Source of the DNA: Aphidius gifuensis
Lineage: Eukaryota > Arthropoda > Insecta > Hymenoptera > Braconidae
Assembly: GCF_014905175.1 (NCBI RefSeq)
Contig: NC_057790.1
Coordinates: 13,418,469 to 13,482,468 of the forward strand
Length of the DNA: 64,000 nucleotides
Direction: 5' to 3'
Position 1 is the first letter of the stretch. Each line of letters begins with the position of its first letter. This document shows positions 1 to 11,005 of the stretch, one piece after another. The translations under genes were made by a program, and so were the position numbers. The notes under the pieces are model-generated. The model did no database searches, was not told where the DNA came from, and saw nothing but the letters and a program-made list of their open reading frames with translations.

Positions 1-25
1 TTTGATCCTTTGTTGTGGTAGACCT

Positions 26-139
26 GCACCCGTATTCAGAGGATGTTCTCATTAGGGTTTTTTTTTCCGATGGCGGCGCTTGTGAACTTTTTATATAGAT
101 TTTACATAGAAAAGCTTCACAAGCGCCACCATCGGAAAA
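26..139. mobile_element. Foldback MITE family A, 3'-truncated copy
   Basis: The left half starts with GCACCCGTATTCAGAGG and runs through the GTTCTCATTAGGG stretch to the inner arm AGCGCCACCATCGGAAAA. It then stops, so the right terminal arm is missing. Complete copies of about 150-165 bp lie at 2634, 3099, 6653, 9490 and 51752. Non-coding. The truncation could be decay or a later deletion. Confidence 0.8.
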
Positions 140-429
140 CTAATAATGTATCTAATCTGAGTGCTATTCATTTGAAAATAATCTGATCAAATTTGACGTT
201 AGCCAATTTATTCGACAGATTTAAAATAATTAAATAGAAACTCTGTCAACTTAAACCTGAAAAAAATAATAATACTTAATATTTTAAGTTTTTATAAATC
301 TCTGGCCTTCTCTTTGGCTATAGTGATGTATCATAGTAACTCTTAACATTATTAGAATTTTCATTTTTTTCGTCGCCATTTTGAAGTTCATACGGACTGG
401 GTAGCCACGGAACGCACCCCATGTGTGTG
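140..429. other. AT-rich stretch without recognised feature
   Basis: No open frame with coding character and no repeat shared with the rest of the window was recognised here. Confidence 0.4.
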
Positions 430-790
430 TCAGCTGTGTAAAAGCTGAACATGGATGCTAAATTTTGCTAAATTTGCTGTTTAAATTTTCCCGCTCCAAT
501 GCGCTGTTTCCAGAGCCTCAATGCTTGTTCTCATAAAATTGCTAAAAATCGTGTTTTCAGCTTATATTTTTATTAATTACGTGAGATTTAGTCTTATAAG
601 CCCATTTCATGCTGATATCAAAAAATTACTTATTTTTTCCTTCATTATCTATAAGTTTTTGGGATAGGTGAGACCAAAACAAGTATTGTTTTGTTTAGAT
701 CGTAGATATTTTCTAACACCTCCTCCCATAAGAGCCCATGTTGAAACTCTCTAAATTATGTCAACTTTGAATAATTATTTAAAAAAAAAA
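430..790 (+). repeat. Dispersed repeat N, copy 1
   Basis: About 360 bp are nearly identical to 63108-63475 in the same orientation, for example the GCTAAATTTTGCTAAATT and CCTCCTCCCATAAGAGCCC blocks. The second copy lies inside a TTAA-flanked element, which suggests this is the interior of an older transposon. A diverged third copy can be traced near 46050-46215. No coding potential. Confidence 0.75.
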
Positions 791-804
791 AAGTCAATAG
801 CTAG

Positions 805-1064
805 TTAATAGCAAAAAAAAAAAGTCAAAAATACGTTATTTATCATTGTTATTGTGTATTGTTGTTGTTTAATTGTTTATTATATTGTTTTTTTTAAAGT
901 TTTCAACAACAATACATAAAATTTGAATAAAAATAAATTTCAAAAAAATTTCATGTATTGTTGTTGAAAACTAAAAAAAAAACAATATAATAAACAATTA
1001 AACAACAACAATACACAATAACAATGGTAAATAACGTATTTTTGACTTTTTTTTTTGCTATTAA
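805..1064. repeat. Long near-perfect hairpin (about 260 bp)
   Basis: The left arm begins TTAATAGCAAAAAAAA and the right arm ends in its reverse complement TTTTTTTTGCTATTAA. Inside, GTATTGTTGTTGTTTAATTG is mirrored by CAATTAAACAACAACAATAC, and the turn is near 940. It is either a foldback MITE or a hairpin-forming repeat. It adjoins repeat N. Confidence 0.85.
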
Positions 1065-1710
1065 GGTACATTCTCAGCTATCATTCTTCGCTATCATTAT
1101 TGAGAAATGACATCGAATCACGCTATAATAATGTGATAGAAACATTGTTAATTTTTTCCTTAATTTATGTAGATCAATTTAATATGTTTAGTAAAATGCA
1201 GAGCCTTTGTAATCCATAATTCTTTTTGCTATTGGCTTGCTATTAGGGCTCAACCTCACAACAAGCAACATTTCGCTTGTAAACATGGCCCCTGTTCCTA
1301 CGGACCTACTGGGCATGCGCAAACCCGTGATTTCAGTATGAGCTATTGTCACGGTTCAAAAAATAAATAAATATAACCTTATTAAAATCTCAATATTGAT
1401 GTTTTGATTAAATTTTGGAGTATTTTTTAAATTCTTTTTTAATTGAACACTTTTGCTCAAGGTTTTGTTTATATATTTTTTTGTGTAATGGGGTGCCATG
1501 CCCAAATGTTTTTATAATTATTTGGTTTTCATTTTTGTAGCACTACTGACAGCTGACTATTTACACTGCATATAAACACAGTGCCTCCGTGATTTAAATC
1601 ACAAGTTCGACACTGTCACAGATGGTCGTATGGAGTGGGTCAAACGGGAGTGGGGATAAAGAGTCCATAAAACTGGTGATCGCTGGCATCTCACAAATAA
1701 ATTTCTCGAA
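1065..1710. other. AT-rich stretch without recognised feature
   Basis: No gene seen. A (G)GGGTGCCATGC segment and scattered short palindromes do not match other repeats in this window. Confidence 0.4.
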
Positions 1711-1923
1711 TCTCAGTAGATCTACTTAGATCTAATTAGATCTAAGAAGATCTAATTTGATCTAAGAATATCTAAGTATATCTAATTAGATCTCATTAGA
1801 TCTAGTTATATACGAGTAGATCACGCCACTTTTTGGATCTAATTATATCTAAAGCAGTAAGATCTAATTTGATCTACGTAGATCTAATTTGATATACGTA
1901 GATCTACGCGATTTTTTCCTGGG
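1711..1923. mobile_element. TAGATCTA-motif array with CCTGGG end (truncated)
   Basis: Roughly twenty degenerate copies of the palindrome-like motif TAGATCTA or TTAGATCTAA fill the segment. It ends TAGATCTACGCGATTTTTTCCTGGG. Read inward from the right, the end is CCCAGGAAAAAATCGCG, the same as the left end at 52435. The matching opposite end is not found upstream, so this copy is one-sided. Confidence 0.75.
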
Positions 1924-2459
1924 TAATACCAGTGGGTATGTCTTTTGTATTTTTGTCATTATTATCTGAATTATTAATCGGACAATTATTTATATTTGAT
2001 GTATGTATTAATTTTTATTTTCCAATTTTTTTTCTTTTTTCATCTGGTTCAGAATCAATTGAATTCATAATTATTTGATTTTTCAATGTTTTATCACAAT
2101 TACGTGATAGTATATCATTACTTATTGCTCTTCTACGTTTTTCTGGTTCTTTTTTTCTTGGAAATCTCGTTAAAACAGCATCTGATTAATCATATTTTAA
2201 ACCTTTTGATTTTTTTGATTGAAAAGACTCATTCTTGCTAGATTCTTTTAGTACTGTAAATTAATATTCAAAATTACAATTATATATTATATCATTTAAA
2301 AAATAATTAAAAAATCATTTCATGATGTATTTAATTTACCTGCATTTAAATTTTTGTTGATAATTGGAGAAGTGTGTTTAAATTGTATGTTTAATACATT
2401 TTTCTTGGATGTTGTTGTGTTGTGTTTTAATTCCATACTTACATGTTTGAGATTAATAA
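1924..2459. other. AT-rich stretch without recognised feature
   Basis: Low-complexity T-rich sequence; no coding or repeat assignment made. Confidence 0.4.
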
Positions 2460-2563
2460 CCCGGGAAAAAATCCCGAAGATACCCGCAGATACTCGATTT
2501 GATAATATGTGTGAACACATACACAGATCGCTACAGATTTTTAAAGATACCCAGAGCCCCAGA

Positions 2564-2844
2564 GGTACGTTCCAAAACCTCCGTTCTGTTCGGTATTTCA
2601 AGATGGCGGACTTTTGTACCTATCTTAATTGCTGCACCCGTATTCAGAGGATGTTCTCATTAGGGCTATTTTTTCCGATGGTGGCGCTTGTGAACTTTTT
2701 ATATAGATTTTACATGGAAAAGCTTCACAAGCGCCACCATCGGAAAAAAAAACGCCCTAATGAGAACATCCTCTGAATACGGGTGCTGGGTAGAATCACC
2801 GCCATCTTGATATACCGAACAGAACGGAGGTTTTGGAGCGTACC
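2564..2844. mobile_element. MITE with GGTACGTTCCAAAACC ends, interrupted
   Basis: The left arm GGTACGTTCCAAAACCTCCG is mirrored by the right arm CGGAGGTTTTGGAGCGTACC. Both contain a CAAGATGGCGG block. A complete family A MITE (2634-2786) sits in the loop, so this element is the older one. Confidence 0.8.
2634..2786. mobile_element. Foldback MITE family A, complete
   Basis: A 153-bp foldback with near-perfect arms from GCACCCGTATTCAGAGG to CCTCTGAATACGGGTGC. The inner arms carry TGGTGGCGCTTGTG and CACAAGCGCCACCA. Non-coding, with potential to form one long hairpin. It lies inside the GGTACG element. Confidence 0.9.
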
Positions 2845-2923
2845 CCAGCGATCATAACATCGAATGTTATATTTTCCACTGAATATCTTTGAAGATACCC
2901 AGGGAAAAGTTTAGAAGATACCT

Positions 2924-3086
2924 GCAGTCGAATTCACAGGGCAAATTTTTTACAATTTAGGGCTTTTTTTGCCGGTGATGGCGCTTGTAAAATTTTTTTT
3001 AAATAGATTTCACATACAAAAGCTCCACAAGCGCCGCCAGCGGAGGAAAAAAAGCCTAAATTGTCATGCCCTGTGAATTGGACTGC
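2924..3086. mobile_element. Foldback MITE family B (GCAGTCCAATTCACAGGG type)
   Basis: Arms run from GCAGTCGAATTCACAGGG to CCCTGTGAATTGGACTGC, with TTTACAATTTAGGGC inside and the same GGCGCTTGT core as family A. A and B therefore share an interior but differ in their outermost 30 bp or so. Confidence 0.85.
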
Positions 3087-3098
3087 GGCAGGTACCCT

Positions 3099-3261
3099 GC
3101 ACCCGTATTCACGGGGCAAAATTGTTCTCATTAGGGCTTTTTTTTTCCGCTGATGGCGCTTGACAAAATTTTTTTTATATAGATTTCATATAGAAAGACT
3201 TCACAAACGCTACCATCGGAAAAAAAACGCCCTAATGAGAACATCCTCTGAATACGGGTGC
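3099..3261. mobile_element. Foldback MITE family A, asymmetric copy
   Basis: Starts GCACCCGTATTCACGGGGC and ends CCTCTGAATACGGGTGC. The left arm carries a CACGGGGCAAAATTG variant not mirrored on the right. The same asymmetric form recurs at 9490-9652 and 53478-53634, so it is a propagated subtype rather than a private mutation. Confidence 0.85.
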
Positions 3262-3450
3262 TGCTTGATTATGTTGGTGCAGACATCTACAGATTTTTCC
3301 AGATCTTCGAAGATATTTAAAGATACCTACTTCAAAGGTATACCGAGACATCGGAGGATCTGCGCATGTCTTTGAAGATATAATCAAATGGAGTATGTGC
3401 GTGTATCTTTTCCGCGTATCTCTGGGTATCTTCAAAATTTTTTCCGGGAA

Positions 3451-4443
3451 TATCATTTTTTTAATATATATTTTTATGCAATGAATAAACGATTTTTTTT
3501 TTTTAATAAGTATTATAAATGAATAATAACCATCGTAACAACAATGGTACTGGAATTTTTTTTTTTTTTTTTTTTATACTGTTACATTATTTCTTGTTTT
3601 TTTTTATTTTCAAATACAAACATATTTTCTGTTAACAATTTTTTTTTTTTTTTTAACAAATGAAAATGCCAATACTACGGTTTCAAATACACCCAGAAAT
3701 ATTTTTTTCTTCTCACTTTTCTTTTCTATTAATTTTTTTTTTTAACTTTTTCACCACTTTTTTTCTTGCAAGCTCTTGTGCAAATTATTCTCTTTTAATA
3801 TATTTAATATATTTTTTACGCAAGTAAGTAAAATATAGAGAAATTCTATTTCAAAAACCAAAATCAACTTCATCCGTTTAACGGAAAAAGAACCATTTGA
3901 CTCAAGTCAATTCCCGTAATAGAAATAATCATATTATAATTAATCAATAAATATTTATTTTGATTTCTTCTTGATAATAATTAATCAGTTTTCGTTCATC
4001 AGTTAATAAACAACTAAAATGATCAACAAAAATATTTGAATTGATTTAAACAAATGTAAAGAATCAAACAAAAACAAATAAAATTCGTAAACTTTTAGCA
4101 AGCTGAGGATCACCGTTGTAAAAAAGCGGGTACATTGAAAGCTTATGCGAAATTTAATTATTATTTTTAAAGTATTAGGATTTTGTTATAATTTATCATT
4201 TCCATCTATTTTTTATATAATAAAAAAAGAGAAAAAAAACTTGATACGGTTTATTTTTCTGAGGCTAAATCCTTGCGTAAAATACTTCACTTTTTAATTT
4301 TTTTTCTAATATAAACTTTTATTTATTCTCTCTATCGTGATGCATCGTATTAAAGATCAAGATAATTTTATCATGTAATGATTGTATATCACGTAAAAAT
4401 TATCAACAACAATATTAATTATGTTTAAATATTTTTAACAATG
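3451..4443. other. T-rich low-complexity region
   Basis: Long T and A runs alternate with AT-rich sequence. No gene, array or terminal repeat was recognised. Confidence 0.5.
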
Positions 4444-4451
4444 CAGACTAT

Positions 4452-4595
4452 GTAGAGTGGGTATAAGCAGAGTGAAGCCATAGATGATTTTTATCTCGGA
4501 AGTGACGGAACCCTCTTATACTCGCTCTATACGGCGAGCACAAAATGTCGGACTAATGGGACCTCGGTGGCTTCACTCTGCTTATACCCACTCTA
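4452..4595. mobile_element. hAT-like MITE, TAGAGTGGG ends
   Basis: A 144-bp element with ends TAGAGTGGGTATAAGCAGAG and its exact reverse complement at the right. It is flanked by a perfect 8-bp duplication AGACTATG (4444-4451 and 4596-4603), the hallmark length of hAT and P-type elements. The interior holds GGAACCCTCTTATACTCGC. Related ends occur at 31656 and 44627. Confidence 0.9.
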
Positions 4596-4776
4596 AGACT
4601 ATGTAACTGAGGGTGCACTCTACTGGTGTATTTCCGCACTCACAGACCCATAGATAATACACGACCGACCGATTATTTTTTTTTTTTTTGTCGGATGAAT
4701 CCACTTTTATGTAAATTGTAATATCCGTTATATACTTATATACTCATGTATTTATTCAAGTTCAATAGAAGATCTT

Positions 4777-5151
4777 GGGTGCATTCCTTTAATAAAAAAT
4801 TTTTTTTCGTTTTGCAATTTCGCCCTGTAATACCGGCCAAAATTTTATAGGAAAAAGCTGTTTCTTGTAGTGGCAGTACTGGCACATGACATTATTTTTT
4901 TTGGCTTCCAATTATTAGATGGATAACTGTTCAATGTTTATATCAAACTGAAATAAATAGAAAATTGACTTGTTGTGATTGTTTGTTATTGTCACATAGC
5001 TCGTACCACACATTATCGTAAACTGTAAAGCCTGGGATATTACATAGCGAATTTTATCACTTTTGTCATTGTTTCTGTTTCTAGTTTTTAGTCGGTATTA
5101 CAGGGCGAAATTGCAAAACGAAAAAAAAAAATTTATTAAAGGAATGCACCC
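4777..5151. mobile_element. MITE family C (GGGTGCATTCC ends)
   Basis: About 375 bp with long inverted arms from GGGTGCATTCCTTTAAT to ATTAAAGGAATGCACCC, containing TTCGCCCTGTAATACCG and its complement. Other copies are at 9655, 18280, 25130 and 45450. It is in the opposite internal orientation to most other copies. Non-coding. Confidence 0.9.
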
Positions 5152-6369
5152 CATAACTATAATTTATTTCTTGTTTACAATAATTTACGCACTGTCAATT
5201 CATGCAAATCTTTTCTTTTCTTAAAAAAGTCATTTATTAAATACAATTAAATGCTTTTCATTTTACAACCGTAAAAATACATTTTTGCATAGACACTTGA
5301 AAAAAATAATTATTCATACAACCTCATAAAACATTCATATAATATGAGATGAAGATTACATGTATCTATTAATAGAACTGCTATATTATACATACAAGCT
5401 AATGTTTTAAAAAACTATTTACCGTGACTCCCAGTTTATTTAAAATCATTACAGATAAAATACACAATACAAAAATATCTTCTATCATTTATCAAAGCAA
5501 AGTTTCTTTGAAATTATTTTAAAACATTTTTTTAGATCAATTGAAAAAAGATGCATGCCAGAATTATATTAATAATGATTATTAATAAAAATAGTAATTA
5601 TAATTTATGATTATATGAAATTCAAATTTATTCTACGTCACAATACGCAATTTTAATTCATTAATTTTCTTCTATTAGTGGTTTTTTTGTATGCCAAAAA
5701 ACGTTGTATATTACGGTGATATAAATAAAAATTTTATTGAATCGGTCTAATTATATTGATAAACAAAATAAAAATTTTAAAGTAATAACATGATTACACT
5801 ATCATTAACGTTTAAAATTGCTTGAATGTACATTTATATTCAGAAAATAATATTCTATCTATCAATTTCGAACTCGTGTTGCTTGAATTTGATGTATTTC
5901 GAAATACGATACTGTTTTACGCAGATAGTTAACGCGTCAAATAATTACTGACACAGGGACTTTTTTTTCGGCAACTAAGCAAGGTAGGATTTTCTCGTTT
6001 TGTAGGAACATATGATCTGACATTTTCAAGTTGGCTTCCGTGGCATCAAGTCTCCTTATTCACCTCTATGACCCCAGTTTGAACATAATTAGTTAAGCGG
6101 TGTCTCCATGCTATAGAAATCTCATGCAACTTCTTGCAGCAAGATCTTGCACGAAAAAATGGAACATGTCCCATTGGCTGCGATAGTCTCGCAAGGCTTT
6201 TAAAGGCTGATTTCCACCAAAATTCTAGTAATTATCTAGTGATGAAAGATCTTGCAAGCATTTCTATAGCGTGGAGGCACCGCTTTAAGGAGATTATGCA
6301 CAAATTCATTGTGGGTGTTGCGGGGCGCTTCTGACGTCACAGGCAAAACTGAAATCTGGCTACATTGTA
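5152..6369. other. AT-rich region with one transposon-end fragment
   Basis: No gene seen. CTCCTTATTCACCTCTATG near 6053-6071 matches the terminal repeat of the element at 19942-20829, so a relic end of that family is present. The rest is unassigned. Confidence 0.5.
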
Positions 6370-6543
6370 AAGGCGTGTGGCCACTAGCAAAGTTTTTCGA
6401 ACAAGTTCTATGCCATAGTCCATTTATTAACAGAAACAACTGTCTTTTTCAGTGATAACTGGGAATAATCTAGATGTTTCGGGTAATAAATGGACTATGG
6501 CATAGAACTTGTTCGAAAAACTATGCTAGTGGCCACACGCCTT
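6370..6543. mobile_element. MITE family G (AAGGCGTGTGGCCACTAGC ends)
   Basis: A 174-bp element with arms of about 75 bp: AAGGCGTGTGGCCACTAGC then TTTTTCGAACAAGTTC, mirrored at the right. The loop is near TAACTGGGAATAATC. A second copy at 52136-52303 is nearly identical. The outermost bases are shared with the larger element at 30509. Confidence 0.88.
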
Positions 6544-6652
6544 AAAAAAATAAAGTGAAAAGCGCCTGCGCTCTGTATACAATGTATGGGACTGCGAGTG
6601 TGTGTGTTCGTTTGAACATGCCATACGTTGCCACAAGAAGACTAAAAATAGA

Positions 6653-6801
6653 GCACCCGTATTCAGAGGATGTTCTCATTAGGGCTTTTTTCCGATGGTG
6701 GCGCTTGTGAAGCTTTTCTATGTAAAATCTATATAAAAAGTTCACAAGCGCCGCCATCGGAAAAAAAAGCCCTAATGAGAACATCCTCTGAATACGGGTG
6801 C
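6653..6801. mobile_element. Foldback MITE family A, complete
   Basis: A 149-bp near-perfect hairpin from GCACCCGTATTCAGAGG to CCTCTGAATACGGGTGC. Its outer arm abuts the long-terminal-repeat block that starts near 6829. Confidence 0.9.
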
Positions 6802-6938
6802 AGGAGGACGAACTTGCCTCAAAAAACCCTATCGCTATGTGATCGGCAATCGCCACATAATTTAGGGGCGCTAGTAGTACCCCGGTAACGTGCGCGACTT
6901 GTATCGCTTTTTTTTTATAATGCGCATAATACAAACAT

Positions 6939-7819
6939 ACTCTGGCAAACATTAAATAGAGCATTATACAGCTCTCAGGATTTTTATAAAAATTACTAAT
7001 TTATTTAATTGCCATAATAATTTAAAAAACTATTGACAAATGGGTGAAAAAAATAATAGAACCGAATAAATTGATTTCTTAGCCATTTGCCAATAATATT
7101 TTAATTTGTTATGGAAAATATTGCAAAGAAATTAATGCAGACTATAAATTAATTTATTTTGTTCAACCCTTCTCTTAGATACATTTACAAAATTTATTAT
7201 AGATCATTTGACCTGACAAGTTAGCAAAATGACTAAGCTATTTAATATTTAATTAATTTTTTTCAACTTAATTAATGGAAGGTTTAAAATACTAAAATTT
7301 AAAAAAACAAAAAAAAATATAGTCCATACTTTTTCGACTGATATATTACACTTGAACAACTACTTTAATTCATAAATTAACAAAAAAATTCATATAATAT
7401 TAATTTGTTCTTTTACATATAAAACTTAACAAATTTATACGATTGAAATTTAATAAAGATGTCATCCGGCCTTATTAACAGAATTTTATAGATACAAAAA
7501 AAAATTATCAACTTATTACAACATAATTGGGTTTGAATAAAACATTAAAACCAACATTTTTTTAAAATTGAAACTATTGTGTCGAATGGCTGATGAATTA
7601 TTTAGACCGTGATTTATAATTTATTTGGGATTATCTTTCTCTTAGATACATTTGTCATAATTAATGAATTAAAAAGCTATTGGCAAATGGTTCTTATAGG
7701 AAAGAGTGTTGCCAAATAAATTAATTAGTAGTTCCTTCACATAATTTCTTTTAATTAATTAGTAATTTTTATAAAAATCCTGAGAGCTGTATAATGCTCT
7801 ATTTAGAGTTTGCCAGAGT
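6939..7819. mobile_element. Element with ACTCTGGCAAAC ends
   Basis: Arms start ACTCTGGCAAACATTAAATAG, followed by GCATTATACAGCTCTCAGG, and are mirrored at 7755-7819. The AT-rich interior has repeated CATTTGCCAATA-like words and no gene. AT on both sides may be a 2-bp duplication. Confidence 0.7.
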
Positions 7820-8590
7820 ATCACGTAGCAAAAAGTTTTATAAATATTTTTATAAAACGTTTTTATTAAAATTTTTTATACAAATTTTTATACAAATTCT
7901 ATAAAATTTGTGGTTGATTTTTATAGAATGAATTTATTAATTTTTTATAGGATTTGGTTTATAGGATTATTTTTATAAAAAAAATGATTTTTATACATCA
8001 TAATCATAATAATACGATGTTCTATAGAAATATTTTTCTATAGAATTTCGAATGATTTTTATAAAATATCCGAAACCGAATGTTTTATAAAATTTTTCCT
8101 ATAGAATAGTTTTTATAGAAATATTATATAAACTCTATAGAATAGTCCTGTATAGATTTTATTATATATGTATAACATTGTAAATGATTGATTTAATTTA
8201 TTTATTTATTGCTGTAACGAGTCTTTTTATTTATTGTACAATAATATTCGCTTTTTATACAAAGATATAAACCAAGCCAATGAAACATGATTACACTTAA
8301 TCCATTGACAAACAGTTACAGTCACTTCTGAATCATCAGGGTCTATCTCATTATTAAACTCGACTAGAACATTTTTTTTTTTTTTAATTATATATTATAT
8401 ATTTCAATAAATATTTTCAATCATACGCAATAACAATAAATCAAACTATCTTCATAATATGTAAAATTTTTTATAATCAAGCATCAACGACCACGCCATT
8501 TATGAACGACCATGCGCATTGCCTTCTGGCACTGGCAGTTGACTGAGCTGACTGAGTTTCCGTTGGCTTGCCACACCCGTATTCATGGGA

Positions 8591-8858
8591 TATTAGGTGC
8601 TAGGTGCTTTCTTTTGTGTATTTATATTTTTTCACTTCAATGCGCATGATCATACGCATGCGCATATTATACAAACATGAGAAGAGTACAGTGGCGTCGA
8701 ACAAATAATTCTTAAAAAATAAAAATTGAAACATGGCTGATCCAGCCTCTCATGTCCTATGCTGTTGCAAACTGACTTTTTGCTGACTGCGCATTCAACT
8801 GCGCATGCGTAAAAATAAACAAGAAAAAAAATAAACACCCAAAAGAAAGCACCTAATA
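8591..8858. mobile_element. MITE with TATTAGGTGC ends
   Basis: The left TATTAGGTGCTAGGTGCTTT is mirrored by GAAAGCACCTAATA at the right, with CATACGCATGCGC-type palindromes inside. It is nested in the TTTTATAGAA element. Confidence 0.6.
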
Positions 8859-8859
8859 T

Positions 8860-9023
8860 GCAGTCCAATTCACAGGGCTTTACAATTTAGGGCTTTTTTC
8901 ATCCACCGGTGGCGCTTGTGGAGCTATTATATGTAAAATCTATAAAAAAAAAATTTTACAAACGCCATCACCGACAAAAAAAAGCCCTAAATTGTAAAAA
9001 ATTTGCCTTGTGAATTGGACTGA
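8860..9023. mobile_element. Foldback MITE family B
   Basis: Runs from GCAGTCCAATTCACAGGG to GTGAATTGGACTG with the core GGTGGCGCTTGTGGAGC. It abuts the MITE ending at 8858. Confidence 0.85.
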
Positions 9024-9489
9024 AACTCAGTCGACTGCCAGAAGGCAATGCGCATTGTCGTTCATAAATGGCGTGGTCGTTGATGCTTGATTATATAAAA
9101 TTTATATAAAAAATTATATAATGATATATAGATGATAATGATATATAAAAAGATTATATAATGATTATATAAAAATAATCGTATAAACCAAATCCTATAA
9201 AAAATTAATGAATTCATTGTATAAAAATCAACCACAAATTTTATAGAATTTATTCTATAAAAAAAGCGTCAAACCTATATCAGAATTTGTTTAAAAAGTT
9301 TTAATAAAAACGTTTTATAGAAATGTTTATAAAACTTCTTGCTACGTGATGTTTGTATTATGCGCGTTGTAAAAAAAAAGCGATACAAGTCGCGCACGTT
9401 ACCGAGGTACTACTAGCGCCTCTCAATTATGTGGCGATCACATAGCGATACGGTTTTCATACACAGGCGAGATAAGGGTAAGTCCTCCA

Positions 9490-9652
9490 GCACCCGTATT
9501 CAGAGGATATTCTCATTAGGGCGTTTTTTTTCCGATGGTGGCGTTTGTGAAGCTTTTCTATGTGAAATCTATATAAAAAAAATTTTGTCAAGCGCCATCA
9601 GCGGACAAAAAAAGCCCTAATGAGAACAATTTTGCCCCGTGAATACGGGTGC
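9490..9652. mobile_element. Foldback MITE family A, asymmetric copy
   Basis: GCACCCGTATTCAGAGGATA at the left and GCCCCGTGAATACGGGTGC at the right: the same asymmetric subtype as at 3099 and 53478, here in opposite orientation to 3099. Confidence 0.88.
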
Positions 9653-9654
9653 TG

Positions 9655-10029
9655 GGGTGCATTCCTTTAATAAAAAATTTTTTTTCGTTTTGCAATTTCG
9701 CCCTGTAATACCGACTAAAAACTAGAAACAGAAACAACGACAAAAGTGATAAATTTTTCTATGCAATATTCCAGGCTTTACAGTTTACGATAATGTGTGG
9801 TATGAGCTATGTGACAATAACAAACAATCACAACAAGTCAATTTTCTATTTATTTCAGTTTGATATAAACATTGAACAGTTATCCATCTAATAATTGGAA
9901 GCCAAAAAAAATAATGCCATATGCCAGTACTGCCACTACACGAAACAGCTTTTTCCTATAAAATTTTGGCCGGTATTACAGGGCGAAATTGCAAAACGAA
10001 AAAAAATTTTTTATTAAAAGAATGCACCC
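9655..10029. mobile_element. MITE family C, complete
   Basis: About 375 bp with GGGTGCATTCC ends and TTCGCCCTGTAATACCG arms. It follows a family A MITE with almost no spacing. Confidence 0.9.
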
Positions 10030-11005
10030 CTGTATTTCTACGATTTCTACTTTTCAGTAGGGATGTGCGATAGTTGAAAAGAGACCGATAATAATATATC
10101 TTTCTAGTCTTCTTGCGTTGGCACTTGCCACATCTTATTTTTGTAAAGTTTATAATTAATTTCCCATTAATTGACCGATCAACATATACAAATTTTTCGC
10201 GCAATAAATAAAACTCGGTTAGTATATGTGTAATTTTTTCAAGACTTTTTCATCATTTTTTCTATCCGAAAAAAATGGTTGAAATCTCCATAAGAGCCAA
10301 TGAGACGTACCGCAATTCAGGCCCGTGGCACCCTATAGTGCTCCCCGTGGCGATTTATTGCGAATTATGGCCATCATGACCATCCGTAGTTATTTTTTTT
10401 TTTTTGGACTCGTTTCGTCTAGTTTTGCCAAGTTCAAAATAAGGGACATGTTAATTCATACGAAATGAATTTAGCCAAAGAAATAAACATACAGGCAACA
10501 TCCTTTCCTTAGCTAATATTTTTCCCATACCCGGGAAAAACGGTTTGTATACAACCATATACAATCATATACAACCATATATGATTGTATACAAACTCAT
10601 ACAGTTGTATATCGCCATTTTCTGTATACAAATTTATAAAGTTGTATACAGTTGTATACAACCATATATGGAATTTATAGATCAAATTCAAGAATGGTTG
10701 TGTACAAACATAGATAGTTGTATACCCGGGAAAAACGGTTTGTATACAACCATATACAACCATATACAACCATATACAACCATATGCAATCATATACAAT
10801 CATATAGAAACATATACAATCGTATATAGATGTATATGGAAAGTTGATTATTTTAGTGACTTTGTATACAACCATATACAGTTGTATATAAGTTTATACA
10901 ATCATATAAATTTGTATATAAGTTTATACAACTATATAAACTTGTATATGAGGTATAAACTGTTTGTATACAACCATATACAACCATATACAACCATATA
11001 CAACT

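Larger units (their letters stand above)
2460..3448. mobile_element. CCCGGG-ended element with GAAGATACC motif arrays
   Basis: The left end is CCCGGGAAAAAATCCCGAAG and the right end, read inward, is CCCGGAAAAAATTTTGAAG. Both continue into repeated GAAGATACC or AAGATACC motifs (for example 2475-2560, 2880-2925, 3290-3445). AA flanks both sides (2458-2459, 3449-3450), consistent with a 2-bp target duplication. The interior has been filled by four small foldback elements. No gene of its own remains. Confidence 0.75.
7820..9350. mobile_element. TTTTATAGAA-motif element, ATCACGTAGC ends
   Basis: Starts ATCACGTAGCAAAAAGTTTT and ends with the matching AAACTTCTTGCTACGTGAT. Both ends lead into arrays of TTTTATAGAA and TTTTATAAAA words that fold on themselves. 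The middle has GACCACGCCATTTATGAACG arms at about 8490 and 9060, with MITEs nested between. A longer relative with two hAT-like insertions lies at 57855-61065. Confidence 0.75.
6829..9452. mobile_element. Element with about 110-bp terminal inverted repeats, filled by nested elements
   Basis: The left arm (6829-6938: ATCGCTATGTGATCG, GCGCTAGTAGTACC, TAACGTGCGCGACTTGTATC) is mirrored at 9345-9452. Almost the whole interior consists of two adjacent elements (6939-7819 and 7820-9350). Together with its flanking hairpins this is a three-layer nest. No coding frame of transposase type was found. Confidence 0.75.

Noticed and set aside
2354..2776. 140-aa open frame
   Set aside because: It spans the start of a CCCGGG element and two MITEs; its second half is a hairpin repeat also present elsewhere in other frames. 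No gene signal.
6542..6964. 140-aa minus-strand open frame
   Set aside because: It runs through a family A MITE and a long terminal repeat arm; same hairpin peptide as at 2354-2776.
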